DNA from: Ochotona curzoniae
Taxonomy: Eukaryota > Chordata > Mammalia > Lagomorpha > Ochotonidae
Length of the DNA stretch: 64,000 nucleotides
NCBI RefSeq assembly: GCF_017591425.1
Contig: NW_024466218.1
Coordinates: 15,948,001 to 16,012,000 of the forward strand
Reading direction: 5' to 3'
The first letter of the stretch is position 1; each line of letters opens with the position of its first letter. Shown one piece after another: positions 24,839-38,000 of the stretch. The notes under the pieces are model-generated. The model saw nothing but the letters and a program-made list of their open reading frames with translations. It was not told where the DNA came from and made no database searches. Made by a program: the position numbers and the translations under genes.

Positions 24839-26462
24839 ATTTGGATTTTACTTGGCTGAAAGCATAAAAGTCTATTAAGCACTAAAGATTCTAAACTGAA
24901 GTTACCACTTTACAACTCATTTTATGTCAAGCCTGTTCCAGAGCCTCTCTAATTCTCTATTGCATTCCTTTATAAAAGTGAAATATGGCAATAATATCTA
25001 CATCCATGATTATGGAAAGCATTAAATGAACTTAGCAAATGAAGGGAATTTTTCTACATGCTGGCTGTGTCAAAAATTAAAATGAAGAGTTTCAAAATAC
25101 TTTTTAACACATTTGTAATAACAGTGCAAACCCATTACATATTTAACATATGAAAAGAAGCTACATTTTCCAAAGGAAAATAATCCCGAGAGACAAATGG
25201 TATATTTTTTTTGTCTTACAATGTATTTTTTAATGTCTGCCCCAATAGAAATGTGTTAAATTTGCTCTGCATGCTATCTGACAATGTGTAGTTTCTGATT
25301 ACAATACGTGAAGAAATTTGGACCTCAAAAATATGCAATTAAAGGAAATTTTAGGAGCAATGTTAGATCATTGTATATATTCATCATTGACACTACACCA
25401 AACTCAGTATGTGCTAAGTTCTTTAAAGTTAACTATATATCTGAAACCATATCCATATTTACATTCTATTCCAAAACAATCCCTTGGCTTACTGTGCACT
25501 TTGAGCAAATCTTTTATCCTTGCATAATTTTATACTATAATGTATTGGTCATTTGGACAAGACAATTCAGTGAACTGTAGAGATTATTCAATGGTGACAC
25601 AATTCGTTATACAATTATCCAAAAAATCTCACATTTGTTAATATCACCATTGACCTCATTTATCATCACGTGACAGATACAAATGGTCCATTTCTGCTAA
25701 ATTTTGCTTAAAAACTCATTCTTTTCCTTTGGTAATACATATTGATCATTTTTTGAGATGACAGATCACATTGTTTATGTCTGCCAAATTCTCAGATATG
25801 AATAATCATAATTTCTCTGTCAGTGTTTAATTTCCTGCAAAATGATGTCTCATGAGAAAAAGCTGCTAGCCAAATGAATGTAAAAATACTTTCGAGTGAA
25901 AAATGGATTGTCAGTAATGTTGCTCACACTGTCTGTTCCTGTTGGTCAAGTTGATAGTGGTTGACTTCTCAAAGGGAATTTTGTTGAGATCTGAGTCACC
26001 CAGAAAGCCACAGCAATAACACCAAATACAGTGCACCCTGGTGTGATCCTTGTAACATTACAAATATATGTATGTGGTCCTTGCCCCTGGCTTCTAGCAC
26101 CGAGTTCTTAAAATCTTTGCAATTTCTTGAGCGGTAGAGTGTAAGAGATATTTTTATATATAATTTGGTCATATTCCCTGATCATTCTAAAGAGAACATC
26201 TAAGATATGTGGAATCTGTGAAATGATGAATGTCTTTTCTGTGGTAATGAGTTTACAGGGGGATGTAGATCTCTAGACAGTTTCAGGATGAGAGTTGGTT
26301 AGCACAAAACCAAGGCAAGATTAGAGGATTGAAACTCCCTACACACATACATTTATTGAAGGAGAAAGAGGATAAATACAAAGATACAGAGCTAATCATA
26401 AATGACCAAAGATTTCATCAGACTTTCCTTATAATAAAACCTCTGTCCAAACTCCTAAACTA
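24839..26462. other. Unique AT-rich intergenic DNA
   Basis: A possible MIR remnant at about 24,940-25,050 (AATAATATCTACATCC). Otherwise nothing. Confidence 0.55.
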
Positions 26463-26790
26463 GCGGCTGGTGTTATGAGTCAACTGGCTGATATTCCCAA
26501 GTGCTAGCATCCTGTATGGGTGTCAGTTTGTGTTCTGGCTTCTTCACTTCCAATCCATCTCCCTGTTTATGGCCTGAGAAAGCAGCAGAAAATAGCCCAA
26601 GTCCTTAGGACCCTGCACCCAAGTGGGAGACCTGGAAAACGTTCCTGGCTTCGGATTGGCTCAGCTCCAGCCACTGCAGCTGTTTAGGGAATGGGCCAGC
26701 AGGTTGATAATCTTTCTGTCTCTCCCTCTGTCTGTAAATCTGCCTTTAAAATAAAAATAAAAAAAAAATTTTTAAAAATAAAATACAACA
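26463..26790 (+). mobile_element. C-SINE, full length, diverged
   Basis: Body CACTTCCAATCCATCTCCCTG and tail CTTTAAAATAAAAATAAAA. The head lacks GGGCC. Confidence 0.8.
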
Positions 26791-27182
26791 AAAAAGACGA
26801 AACTGGAGAGATGTAGGAATTTCTGTGTTGGGGAACCTGTTGAGGTGCTTGGAGGGGTGGCCAACTCCAGTGGAGGTGGAATTCCATGATGCTTCCCATA
26901 TGCTTCACTGTATGCATCACCTCCAATTGGGTGTTTCAGTTGTATATTTATATTGAGCCAGCAATGATAAGTAAATAAATTTCCTGAGTTATGTAACCTA
27001 AGTATCAAACTCAAGCTCAGGGTTATTGGAACCCCAATTCTTGTAAGCAGGTTTGTGAAACTGAACCCTAAATTTTTAATGTTAGCTCTTTGAAGTCATA
27101 CTTAAAATAAAGGGAAGGAAAAGTTAGCTTGTTTGGGGAAAAACAAACACTTGGTTTTAGATGTGTTGGTAGTAGAGTTTGA

Positions 27183-27240
<58 letters not shown>

Positions 27241-29029
27241 CTGGCTTGACATCAGGTTATTCTACAGCTGATCAAGCAATTAGAATGATGCAAATCTCAG
27301 TCAGTCTATGTGGTCCAGTCTACCATTCCTGGATGGCTTCAGTGAACACATTGATCGGCATTATCTTACTCCAAAATGTTCCTTCCTTGTTTCCACGATG
27401 CAGCAGAGAATGCATCTGCTCTCTTTCATTTGGATAAGCTTCAAGCATTTCCATTTTAAGTTTCTTTGATTCTTAAAGATCACTCTCATACCCTCCTTCA
27501 CTGCAGTTCTCACATACACGCTTCCCCCACCTTAATGCCTCTTCTCTAAGGCAGACCATAGCTGGCGTTCCACTCTTTGTCACATTCCACAGTGTTTAGC
27601 TCCCGTTATTCTATCTTTCTAGATACTCACCACTCATGTATGTGCCTCCTGAAGATTAGCACAGGAAACTATTAAACTATTTTGAATTAAATATTTCTGG
27701 AGTAGAATGTATTTCCTTTCTGTGCACTTATATTGCAGTCTATACGCATTCACCATTTTGATTGTTTTGGTATTTATTTTTCAGGAACTACATCAAGTTG
27801 TGACCACATGTTGAATTAGTGTTCAACTAAAATCCCCACTTCTTTTTTTCACATCAACATTGCTAATTCAACTTCAGTATTCTGTAAATGTACAATTTTT
27901 TTGGCCTACTTAAAGGAATCTGCATACCAGTCTAACAAATTTCATAAGGTTAGACCCATTTAGAATAATCTAGACTACATACGTTTTTAGCACTTTGGAT
28001 TTTACATCTACAGCAGAGGTTGTTTGATGGCAAATGAAATCTATTCTCTGCTTCCCGAATATATAACCACATTGCCATTCTCAGACTCCATTGTAGTGAT
28101 ATGCAACTGTGAAAACAATTTCTGACCAAGTATATACGAATAAAATGCATGCTACTTTAGAAATTATCTCCTTTATAAATATCAGATTTTTTTTTCACAT
28201 CCTTGAAGGCTGTGAAGTCCAGATTCGAGGTTCTGGTTGATGTTTTGTGAAGGATGTTGTCTGTTCTGAAGATGGTGCCTTGCTATAGAATCCTTCATAG
28301 GGAGTGATGTGTGCCCTTGGGGGCATCCTCTCTCTCTCTTTTCCTCACTCCCCCACCTCTTTCATTCTGTATTTCAAATAAATATATATATATATTGAAA
28401 ATACTCACTGCAAAGCACACATTTAGAAAATTTTGTAGAACTTGAAGGCTACAGCCTACTTCACCCTTTTCTGCATGTCTAGCCTTGAACGTGGACATGA
28501 TGATTCAGCCTTAATTACACTGTGGGCAGGAAACTGCTAGGATAGAGACATAGGTAGAATTAGCCTGATCCCCTGAGTACTCAGAGAAGAGCTGCTCTGT
28601 TCACTGGAATGCCTGCCTTTAAATTACCTGAGCAAGAAGTAGACTATACCTTAAGTCAATACGTGCAGTGTCTATTTATTACAACAGCTTATCTTATATT
28701 ACTATTATAACATTCAACATACTTATGGTAGAGAAGAACTAAGAAATAGTTTCAGCCTAGGTGGATGTTTCTTCATCTTCTTATTAAAATGTTTCATCTG
28801 CTAATAAATTAGACCTTCTATGTTCTATATTCATGCAAGTTTCAGGAACCTATTTTACCTTGGAAAAAGGTATTCTGAGTCTCTGGTTCCAATCAGATTG
28901 GATTTTGTCATTAGTAATTTCCTCTTTGATGTGTTTTCCTTGCCCAGAGTTGGTAGGCAAATAGGCTCACGCTGAAACCTTGTCCAAGCCTTGGGTCTTG
29001 TAATTCCGTTCACTTTATTTCCTTGCTAT
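26791..29029. other. Unique intergenic DNA
   Basis: Contains the (TG)27 array. A CT-rich piece ending in AAATAAATATATATATA (28,325-28,397) may be the 3' end of a SINE. No gene. Confidence 0.55.
27184..27238. repeat. (TG)27 microsatellite
   Basis: A 55-bp uninterrupted TG/GT run, the longest dinucleotide array in the window and probably polymorphic. Confidence 0.97.
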
Positions 29030-29150
29030 CTTTTCATGAGACTGTGTTCCCCAAGGAGGAATTACATCTCACTTATACTGCTGTATTCTCAGTACTGTGC
29101 CACATAGTGAATCTTCAATAAATGCTTGAGAATGAATGAATGAATAAATC
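29030..29150 (+). repeat. L2 3' end
   Basis: GTACTGTGCCACATAGTGAA, TCTTCAATAAATGCTTGAGA and GAATGAATGAATGAATAAA form the typical L2 terminus. Confidence 0.65.
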
Positions 29151-29444
29151 TATGCATACTTTTCAGTTTAGAGCTATCCAAAACAATATCATCCAAAGAT
29201 AGTGACCCTAGCATCACAAAAAGTTTCCATGGGTGTAAAATAGATTAAGTTTGCCATGACAGATTTGTAGAAACAGAATAATTTGCTTTCTGTGTGGTCT
29301 CTGTCATTCTATCGATTTTTTATAATCTTATTTTTACTTTGATGGTCTCATGTTAGCCATGGTGTCATAGTTAACTGCGCTAATCAATGTTCCACTTTGC
29401 AATGAACAAACCTGTGAAAAACAGTGATTTTTTTTTTGTTGCTG

Positions 29445-29785
29445 ATTAGTTATTTGCTTATTTCTTATTAGTCGTTATTTAGCTGAGAGTCAAAGAGAAC
29501 AAGAGAAAGGCAAAGAGACATAGAGGTTTCATCTGCCAATTCACTCCCAAATGTCCATGATGGCCAGGACAATGCGAGGGCAAAGCAAGGAGTTAGGATG
29601 GGACAGGGCTAGAAGCCAGGTGCTGACGCCATACCTTCCACAATGAAAGATTCTCAACTACCTGAGCCATCACTGCTGCCTTTCACAGTACACATTACCA
29701 GGAAAGTGGGACAAAGATCCAGGACTCAAGTTCAAGCATTGTGAAGAAAGGTAAGGATCTCCTAGACCAAATGCCCACACGTAAG
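29445..29785 (-). mobile_element. Old-subfamily SINE
   Basis: Minus copy with CATCTGCCAATTCACTCCC and ATCCAGGACTCAAGTTCAAGC. Confidence 0.6.
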
Positions 29786-30363
29786 CAGAGCATGCTTTTT
29801 CAACTGTGCACATTCTCCTAAGCTGTCTTCAACCAACTGAAGACTTTTCATGACAGCCAGTTGTCTACACCAGTTTCAGACAATTTATTTCAGTGCCCAG
29901 CAATTGCATTAAATCTATTTATTAAGGGAGAAAAAAACCTGTTATTATTTTAGCAGGAAGAGAGTAGGGGATTTAGACCTATGGAAAGCTGGACATTAGC
30001 TCCCTAACCCTTTAGAAAATTCATCTTGAATTTATTCTTTTGGCAGAAGTTCTATTCAATATCCTTTGGAAATTCGAAGCCCTCACCAGATTTTCTGTAA
30101 ATCATTGAGAAAGAAAGGGTGGTGGGATGGCAATATAATTTTATGCTGACTTCTTGCAGAAAATCTTGGCTCTCACTTTCTCATCTACACACTATGCTAT
30201 GAAGTATGAAGCTAACCTTTTTCTCAGTTCTCCCTAAAAGTCTCATCAGATATTATCAGTGATTTGGGCAGAGGGGTGGAGATAAAAGTAAGATTATATA
30301 ACAAAGTTACACATAACTTCAAAATTGAGTGTTAGCTTTTCAGGAAGCCTTGATTTTAATGTT
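29786..30363. other. Unique intergenic DNA
   Basis: I see nothing specific here. Confidence 0.6.
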
Positions 30364-30726
30364 TTTCTTTAAAGTTTTATTTCGTTTATCTTTGAAAGGC
30401 AGATTTACAGATAGAGGAGATTTAAGGAGAGAGAGATAGAGATCTTCTATTAGTTGGTTTACTCCCCAAATGGCTGCAATGACTGAAGCTGAACTGACCC
30501 AAAGTCAGGAGTCAGGAATTTGTTCCAGGTCTCCATGTGGGTGCATGGCTCGAGGACCTAGGTCATCCTCCACTACGCCTCGGCCCTTACCCCACCCAAA
30601 GTTCATAGGTGCATAAGCATGGAGGTGGATTAGATGTGGAGCAGCAGGGATGTGAACTGGCACCCTTATGGGATGTCAGCACTGCAAAGTGGATTGTCAG
30701 CCTAGTCAGCCACTGTACCAGCCCTG
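30364..30726 (-). mobile_element. C-SINE with ~40-bp extra segment
   Basis: Minus copy from TTTGAAAGGCAGATTTACAG to CACTGTACCAGCCCTG. An extra stretch around 30,590-30,635 (CCACCCAAAGTTCATAGGTG) is absent from the other copies. Confidence 0.75.
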
Positions 30727-31392
30727 TTCTTAAATGTTTTTATCCACTTCATCAAGATTTAGCTCTTCATCCATAATGCCTCGGACTTGTGTCTTCTCAT
30801 TGACTTCCCTTTCTTTTATCTCCTGTCTCCTGCCCCAATTTCTGCTTCTTTCCCTAACATAGAGCAATATGACTTTTGCAATTGTGGCTTCAGTTCCTGT
30901 GCACCCAGCGCAAATCTCACCTTTCTTTCTGAATTATGATGAAGTACTTTCCTATATTAACTACATGGTATTTTAAGTGGAACTGTAATATCAGCTATAA
31001 GACAACAAAATTTTAAGCCATAGGTAGAGAGATCGCTCCCATTCATTTTGTGTAGAGATTGGTCCAAGGGCTTACTCTGTAGAAACTGTGGAATGCACCC
31101 TTGCCTCCCATGCCCCCACTCCTAGTCAAATACCCTCTTCACCACAGGCTTATCACCAATCTCTGCAGTAAAAAAAAAGCAGCTGTCAGCCTATTGCCTA
31201 AGCCAAACCAACGCTCCTCTACTCTCCTGCAGTTTGGCTCAATTTCACTCCCCCTTTTTCCTGTTTCTATTTTCTGTCTTCATAAACTTCTGATTATCTC
31301 TTTCCATAAAAGACTGGAATCCTGATACCCAATGCATCTAAGATTGGAATTTCCACTATCAGTTTTCAGAAGTGCACCAGATCAGGCTGTTT
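30727..31392. other. Unique intergenic DNA
   Basis: Pyrimidine-rich, no gene or nameable repeat. Confidence 0.55.
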
Positions 31393-31506
31393 ATGTACTG
31401 TTGTTCATTCATTTGAGAGGAAAGAAGAGCAAGAGTAAGAGAAAGAAGACAGAGTTCCCACCTGCTGATTCATTCTCACAGTGCTCATCAAAGCTGTGCC
31501 AGCGTG
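31393..31506 (-). mobile_element. Old SINE fragment
   Basis: Short 3' side (TTGAGAGGAAAG, CACCTGCTGATTCATTCTC). Confidence 0.45.
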
Positions 31507-32494
31507 ATATCCCAATCACCAAATTGCCATAGTTTTCACATTTCAAAAAAATCTCGTATCTGTTTTACATCTTAAATCAAACTTTTATAGGGCATTTTTA
31601 TCATATCCACCCCCTGTTTAAAATCTCTGGGATGTATCTCATTATTTTAATTTTCATTTCGTAAGCAAAGTGACCTGCAACCTTTGATAAAAGTTTCCAA
31701 AGTGTGGATGAAGCAGTCAGCTTCTTGACTAAGGGAGCAGTCAAGGAAAGTTAGACGTAGCTTCATTGTTTCAATAACGGGGAGGGCTGAGCATTGTATA
31801 ACTAGTGTTCCTATTTTCTGAGACAAAATTGTCAACATTTTGTTCTCAGAGCAACATTTAATATGCACTCAACTTAAACATTCCTCTTAACCATATTATA
31901 CATACTTTATCTCGAAATCGGGTACTTCCCTTGTTTTAATATGACATCGGTGTATCAGCTCAGAAGGTTTATATGCACACAAGCATTCCAGATGTAGCAG
32001 CTTTGTGTTCCAGGCACCTGCCTGCTTCCAAATAGCTCAGTGAATGGCCTCCTGCAGAACGAACATCTGGATGGCTGATCACAGTCTTCCTTATTCATCC
32101 AAAAGTTTTGGCAGTCAGTTGCCGACAGATTGAAGAGCTTCTCCCCGAACAAGCAAGAGTAGCCTGTCAGCTAAATATTGACAGGATCCATGTTCGAGTA
32201 TTTTTTTTCTTCCAGTCTCAGCTACCATCAAAACCTTGCTTTCCATGTGCCAAGTGCTAATATTTTATATTTTCACTCAGGACCAATTATATTCAGAAGC
32301 AAATGTGAAACATGTATTGAATAAGATTTCAGTCTTGACAGAAGTGTTTGTTTTAAGGATAATGCCATGCAATGGTAGGCAGAACAATATATGTGTGAAT
32401 ATCAGACTATATGAAACCTGAAATTGTCCCTCATGACTAATTTGGACTTTAATATATAAAAATTAGAGCTTACCGTCTACCTAGCTATGTGCAT
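31507..32494. other. Unique intergenic DNA
   Basis: 31,950-32,160 has more balanced composition than its surroundings, but no motif stands out. Confidence 0.55.
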
Positions 32495-32636
32495 TTTTCA
32501 TCCTCAACTGCTTTCTCAGGCCACAAGCAAGGAAGTGGTTGGGAATTGGGGCTAACAGGACATGAACTTGTAGCCATATGGGATCCCGGCAAGTGCAAGG
32601 CGAGGACTTCAGCAGCTAGGCTTCCATGCCAGGCCC
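32495..32636 (-). mobile_element. C-SINE, 5' half only
   Basis: Contains the head-side ~140 bp of a minus-strand SINE (from CTGCTTTCTCAGGCCACAAGC to CCATGCCAGGCCC). The 3' half is missing. The young SINE at 32,652 inserted just beyond its head. Confidence 0.8.
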
Positions 32637-32651
32637 TCCAGTTGCATTTTC

Positions 32652-32981
32652 TTTTTTTTTAAAGATTTATTTTTTATTATTTTTTCATTGGAAAGGCGGA
32701 TATACAGAGAGGAGAGACAGAGAGGAAGATCTTCCATCCGATGATTCACTCCCCAAGTGAGCGCAACGGGCCGATACTATGCCGATCCGAAGCCAGGAGC
32801 CTCTTCCGGGTCTCCCACGCGGGTGCAGGTTCCCAAAGCCTTGGGCCGTCCTCGACTGCTCTCCCAGGCCACAAGCAGGGAGCTGGAAGGGAAGCGGGGC
32901 TGCCGGGATAGAACCGGCGCCCATATGGGATCCCGGGCGTGCAAGGCGAGGACTTAACCACTTGCGCCACCGCGCCGGGCC
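32652..32981 (-). mobile_element. C-SINE, full length, youngest-looking copy
   Basis: The copy is full length, from the poly(T) left end to a head reading CCGCGCCGGGCCC on the + strand. It is bounded by a perfect 15-bp target duplication TCCAGTTGCATTTTC (32,637-32,651 and 32,982-32,996). Many CpGs are preserved (GCGCCACCGCGCCGGG), unlike most copies here, so the insertion is probably recent. It landed exactly next to the 5' end of an older SINE. Confidence 0.93.
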
Positions 32982-33261
32982 CTCCAGTTGCATTTTCAAA
33001 CATGTATTCTTCAATTTCCAGCTTTGTTTTATCTCTGTGTCCTTTCCGATTTACCTAAATCTGCCAAACCCCTCTCATTTTAGGACTTAGTGTTGTTCTA
33101 TATAATGAAGTTTTAGAATATTTCTAAATAACCTAGGTCCCTGATGCATACCAGCTTCCATAATCTAGTACTAAGGCTTATCTTATGCTTTTTAGCTGCT
33201 CCCAGGCTTTCAAAGATCTATCCCACTTTTAGAGCTGTATAATGGATTTGTAAAACAGAGT

Positions 33262-33478
33262 GTACCCGAGTCAGAGCTACTCATGTGGAAAGCCTGGTTT
33301 GAGTTCCTGTCTCTCGACTTTGACCTGACAAAGTCTCACTTTGAGAGGATTTGTGGAGTGACTCTGCAGATGGAAGGTTTGTCTGTGTATGACTTTCTCT
33401 CTAGAACTCTGGATGTCTAGCTATCTCTGCTATCTCTGCATTTAAAATAAAATGAAAATAAATAAAGTTATAAAAAAA
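33262..33478 (+). mobile_element. Old SINE
   Basis: Sense copy with an internal deletion, ending in AAATAAAATGAAAATAAATA. Confidence 0.5.
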
Positions 33479-34689
33479 ACAGCAGTTAGTAAAAAAAGTT
33501 AAAGTATTACACTATAACACCTTAAAAGGACATATATAGCAAAACAGTGTATATTAAACAAAGCAATGTTACTGTGAAAGATGACACAATTATAGGACGT
33601 TGTAAAGAAAATGTTCATACACATTACCATCAAAATGCGCTGTTTCCAAAACCAACTCATATTCGTGTTGTACAAAGAGTGAGCCCATTTTTGTGTATTC
33701 GCCAGTGAATCTGTTGTTTCATCTCTAATTCACACATTACGTGTCTTAATAATGAATAGCACATACAGTATAAAATGAACACCAGAAAGTCTTAGAGTGT
33801 TTGCTTAAAGTAAAATAATCAATTTAAAATTTGTTTTAAAATTTTTTGTTGAGAGGCTTTTTAAAATTTATTTCTAGTTTGCTGACAACAGTCTAAGGCC
33901 CTCGAGATGAGGGGAGCATGCCCTTTTTTTTTTGTAATTTCCAGCTTTTCAGGCGATGGCAATGATCAGTCTCATGATGTTAATATCAGTCATAATGGTA
34001 ATGACAGCAGTGCAAAAGACTGGTAAAATGGAGAATCTTATTTTTGAAATAGATCTTTTTAAATTGTCATGTTTTCCTTTTTTCCCCCTCTTTTTCCCTA
34101 TCTTCATTGGCAAAAATAGTGACAGAATCACAAATAATTTCAAGCTATATTATTTCTGTGACATAGAACCACAGCTTAAATGACCAGTTCTCAACCAAGG
34201 TGTCATGATGCATTCCTAATAGCTGTGAAGCACTTTAATATTAGTCTTAACATGCAATGTAATATTAATATATTTCCTATTAGATATTGATGCAAAAAAT
34301 ACTAAAAATGCAATTTTAATAACATGGTGTGTTTGAAACTCTACCATGAACATTGCAATTTTCACTTATTTACTTTCAACTTATGCTCTCTTGAGAGGAG
34401 GAGTAATGAAGATACAACCAATATGTTAAAATCATAATCAAACCTTTTGTATTTTGTCTATGCCACAGTCCTGTAGAGGAAAGTTTTCACGAATTCTTAA
34501 TTTCAATGTTTGGCTTTTTCATAAATAGGAAACGATTCAAATGTTCAAGTCTGTCACAGTTTAAATCAGGCAATAGCTTCTCGGGGATAAAATTAGTCAT
34601 GGAAAAATTGTCTAAAATTCTGGATCCTAAGTTTTGATCTGCAAAACATAGTCAACATGGAAATCTACTTAGAGATATCATATTCTTTC
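33479..34689. other. Unique AT-rich intergenic DNA
   Basis: AGTTCTCAACCAAGGTGTCA at 34,185 recalls the terminal part of old hAT elements, but the match is too short to call. Confidence 0.5.
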
Positions 34690-34996
34690 AAAGACTTATT
34701 TTTGTTGCAAAGTCAGATATACAGAGAGGAAGATCTTCCGTCGGATGGTTCACTCCCCAAGCGGCCGCAGTGGCTTGGAGCTGAGCCAATCTGAAGCCAA
34801 GTGCCCGGAGCCTCTTCCGGGTCTCTCACACTGGTGCAGGGGCCCAAGGCTTTGGGCCATCCTTGACTGCTTTCCTAGGCCACAAACAGGGACCTGGACA
34901 GGAAGTGGGGTCACTGGGATTAAAACCAGTGCCCATATGGGATCCCGGACACATGTGAAGAGAGGACTTTAGCTATTAGGCTACTGCATCGGGCTG
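34690..34996 (-). mobile_element. C-SINE, near full length
   Basis: AGATCTTCCGTCGGATGG to CTACTGCATCGGGCTGC. A TA-rich microsatellite follows its head. Confidence 0.85.
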
Positions 34997-35002
34997 CATA
35001 TG

Positions 35003-35033
<31 letters not shown>

Positions 35034-35034
35034 T
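35003..35034. repeat. (TA)n microsatellite
   Basis: TATACATA followed by pure TA units, next to a SINE head. Confidence 0.85.
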
Positions 35035-35121
35035 TTATAAAACAGAAATAGTCACAGAGACTCAATGCTCAGTCAGACACCAATCAACAATAAGAAAGTC
35101 CAGATAAATTAAGTTTTTCTT

Positions 35122-35410
35122 GGGGCCAGCACAACGGCTCAACTGGCTAATCCTCACCTTACAAGCACTAGGTTCCCATATGGGGACTGGTTCTTATCCC
35201 AGATGCTCCACTTCCTGCCTAGCTCCTTGCTTGTGCCTTGGAAAGCAGCAGAGGATGGGCTGAAGCCTTGAACTCTGCATCTGTGGGAGACCTGGAAGAA
35301 GCTTGAGGCCCCCAGTTTTGGATCAGCTCAGTTCTGATGGGTGGTGAACTTTGGGTAGTGAATCAGTGGAATGGACAAGAGAGGGAATCCAAGCTTCTAA
35401 TAAATATAAG
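35122..35410 (+). mobile_element. C-SINE, CT-rich part lost
   Basis: Head GGGGCCAGCACAACGGCTC and body are clear. The normal CT-rich 3' region is replaced by short unrelated sequence. Confidence 0.75.
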
Positions 35411-35559
35411 CTTAGAAAGGGAGACAGTTGGTTATATTCACACCAGCAACAAATGGACAGTTATTTGCAGTATATTTTGTGAAGATTCATCATTTTCTAT
35501 TCATATTGGGGAGAGAAAAACGGGAACATTCTACAGGTAAGACGGCAAATGCCACATTC

Positions 35560-36800
35560 ACACAAAATAATAAAACTTACAAAGTTAAGTGAAAAAAAAA
35601 TTGGGAAAAGAAGAAGAAAGCGGAGGAGAGGGAAGATTGTCAGGGTTAAGACGGAAGGAACCGAGAAAGTGAATTGAATTTTTACTTTTCAGAGTACAAA
35701 TTATACTCTCTGCCTGAAAAATAAATCAAGGAACTTTTATAGGGTGACTAATACATCAGTAAGCTCCTGAAAGAGCTGAGCTCGCTGGTGAAGCCAGTTC
35801 CAGGACAGAAGGGCAAGCTGCCCCTCTCTGGAGCCCTGCCAAGGGCTCTTTAATGAATTCACGGAGCAGAGACCCCGAATCTGGAAGTCTTAGAGATGTT
35901 CACCTGCATCCAGAAAGTCCCCCGTGTACATCACTGAAAGGCCTTATTATTGACTAACGAGCTTGTCTGAATCACCTATTTGCTTTATTATTTGCAAGCA
36001 AACATACAATTATGCCTGAGCTAATTTGAGATTCCAGCTTTTCATTTCTAACGCTGCTTAGTTAACGCAAACTAAAACCTTTCACTGTGTTCATGACAAA
36101 AAGGTTACTCTTTATTTTGTGCCAGTGTTTTTTTTTTTTTTTCAAAGTGAGCCACACTGGATGTCATTTACTCTAGCAACTTTTTCCTCCTTCCATTAGT
36201 GGAACAGTCTAATTACTGCATAATCAGAGGGAGAAACACACCCGGCTGCCTGGCTTCACCACATCCACACAATGGGGCAGAACGTGTCTTCAACAGTCCA
36301 GTGAACTGTCAGCAGCAAAAGTAATTGGAAATTGGGGGCTATTTCTTCCCGTTCTGGTAGTGGGAGTTGTTTTTGTGCTTTGTTAATAGGCAAATCACTC
36401 TCGGGAATCTGGGCGTCTAGAATTCGTTTGTAAAGACTGTAATGTTTTAAAAAAAAAATGAAAAGTTAAGATGCTGCTTTACTCCTGCCTAAAAAAATTT
36501 TTTTTCAATTACACATTAAATGAGTTGGCATTGGAGGTAATGTTATCTAGTGTTAATTCACCTGTTAGGAAATTGCCTCTCTCTAGAACCTGGGGTTAAT
36601 AGAGTGCAAAAGACCATTCTTATCAAGGGGTGGGAGAAAGGCTATTAATTTGTACTATAAATTAAAACATAGCAAATGGAAAAAAAAACAGGCTCTGAGT
36701 TCCAGCCTCACTCCTGAAAAGCTATTATGGTTTTTGGTGGTTTTTTTTTTTTTTCTGTTTTTAATTTGTTATTTTTATCCACGTTAGCAGGCCTCTAATC
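35560..36800. promoter_or_regulatory. Candidate conserved noncoding element (enhancer-like)
   Basis: About 1.2 kb free of SINEs and decayed repeats. It has many homeodomain-type cores (CTAATTACTGCATAATCA at about 36,210, AAAGTAATTGGAAATTGG at about 36,318, GGCTATTAATTTG at about 36,642), octamer-like TTATTTGCAAGC (about 35,988) and no open frame of note. The texture resembles developmental enhancers in gene deserts. Conservation cannot be tested from one sequence. Confidence 0.35.
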
Positions 36801-37258
36801 ATTCCAGGCAGAACACACAGCATAGATGAAACTATACATGAAAGAATATGCTTCAGGAAGCAAAATTAATTGACATTGCAAGGAACAGATTCACAGAGTC
36901 CATAGAGTTACAGCTGTGTGGTTTCTATTCACATCACAGTAGAATCATTTGTCTGGTTAATACGTGCAAAACCGCATTTGCAAAGGAAAACTATGAAGCA
37001 CCAAGTAGCCTTCTTGACAAGCATTAATTCTCTTTGTCATATTTCACCTTTAATAAAAATGTTGATGTTGACAATGATGGAATCTATTTGTGCCACACTC
37101 AAAATCCATGGCAAAGCAATGTAGGCCAGAGGACAGCTCTGACAATGAGCTGGGAAACAAGAGTTTAGGAATCATTATGAAATTCTTTGTGAAGAAGAGT
37201 TCTTACAAATAAAATCCTTGGAGAACTGATAGTAAGAGCAAAACAAGTAAAAATGGAT

Positions 37259-37275
37259 GTATATATATATATATG
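37259..37275. repeat. Short (TA)n tract
   Basis: Eight TA units at the edge of the SINE-free block. Confidence 0.8.
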
Positions 37276-37714
37276 ATTTGTCTTTATTTCTGGAGCCAGG
37301 TTTTTATTCTCTACTTCTCCAACTTGTAGCAACTAAAGGCAACAGTACATCTTGCCATAAGCAAAATTTAAATGAGTTTGCCTTTTACTTCCCCCAATTT
37401 TAATTTCCACCATTCTCCTGTTGCTGCGCTAAGAAGCTCTCCTTGAGTCCACATTCCAGATGCACAAGTTGGTCCTATTCAATTGCTTTCTCTTCCTTCA
37501 AGACTGTAACATAAGTCATCAAACCTAAGAATTTGACCAAACTAGCAACTAATTACTACACACATCAGTTAAGTAATAAGTGTAGTTGACCAAATGTCCA
37601 GCATTTTCAAGTTTTATTGCTTGGGCATCTGCCTAACTCCTTAACCTCCAGTTTCCTCCTGTGTGAAAAGAGTCAATCATTCCATAAGAATTTATATACA
37701 GTGCACTATGCAAT

Positions 37715-38000
37715 AGCCTAGTGTCTGAAGTCCTCACTGGGCATGTCTGGGAATCCAATATGAGTTCCAGTTCATATCCCAGCTGCTTCACAGTGGCTCA
37801 AAACCTTGGGACACTGCACCCAATTGGGAGACCCGGAATAAGTGCCTGGTACCTGGCTTCAGATCAGCTCAGCTCAGCTCCAGTCACTGCAGGCTGTTGG
37901 GGAGTGAACCAGCAAATGGAAGATCTTTTTCTCTGTCTCATCTTCTCTCTGTGAATCTGCATTTACAATAAAAATAAATAAATCTTCTTTAAAAAAATAA
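37715..38000 (+). mobile_element. C-SINE, head diverged
   Basis: Internal deletion of about 45 bp near CTGCTTCACAGTGGC. The tail is AAAATAAATAAATCTTC. CAGCTCAGCTCAGCTCCAG shows a short local duplication. Confidence 0.75.

Noticed and set aside
27183..27437. A frame starting with alternating Cys-Val
   Set aside because: It is the translation of the (TG)27 microsatellite.
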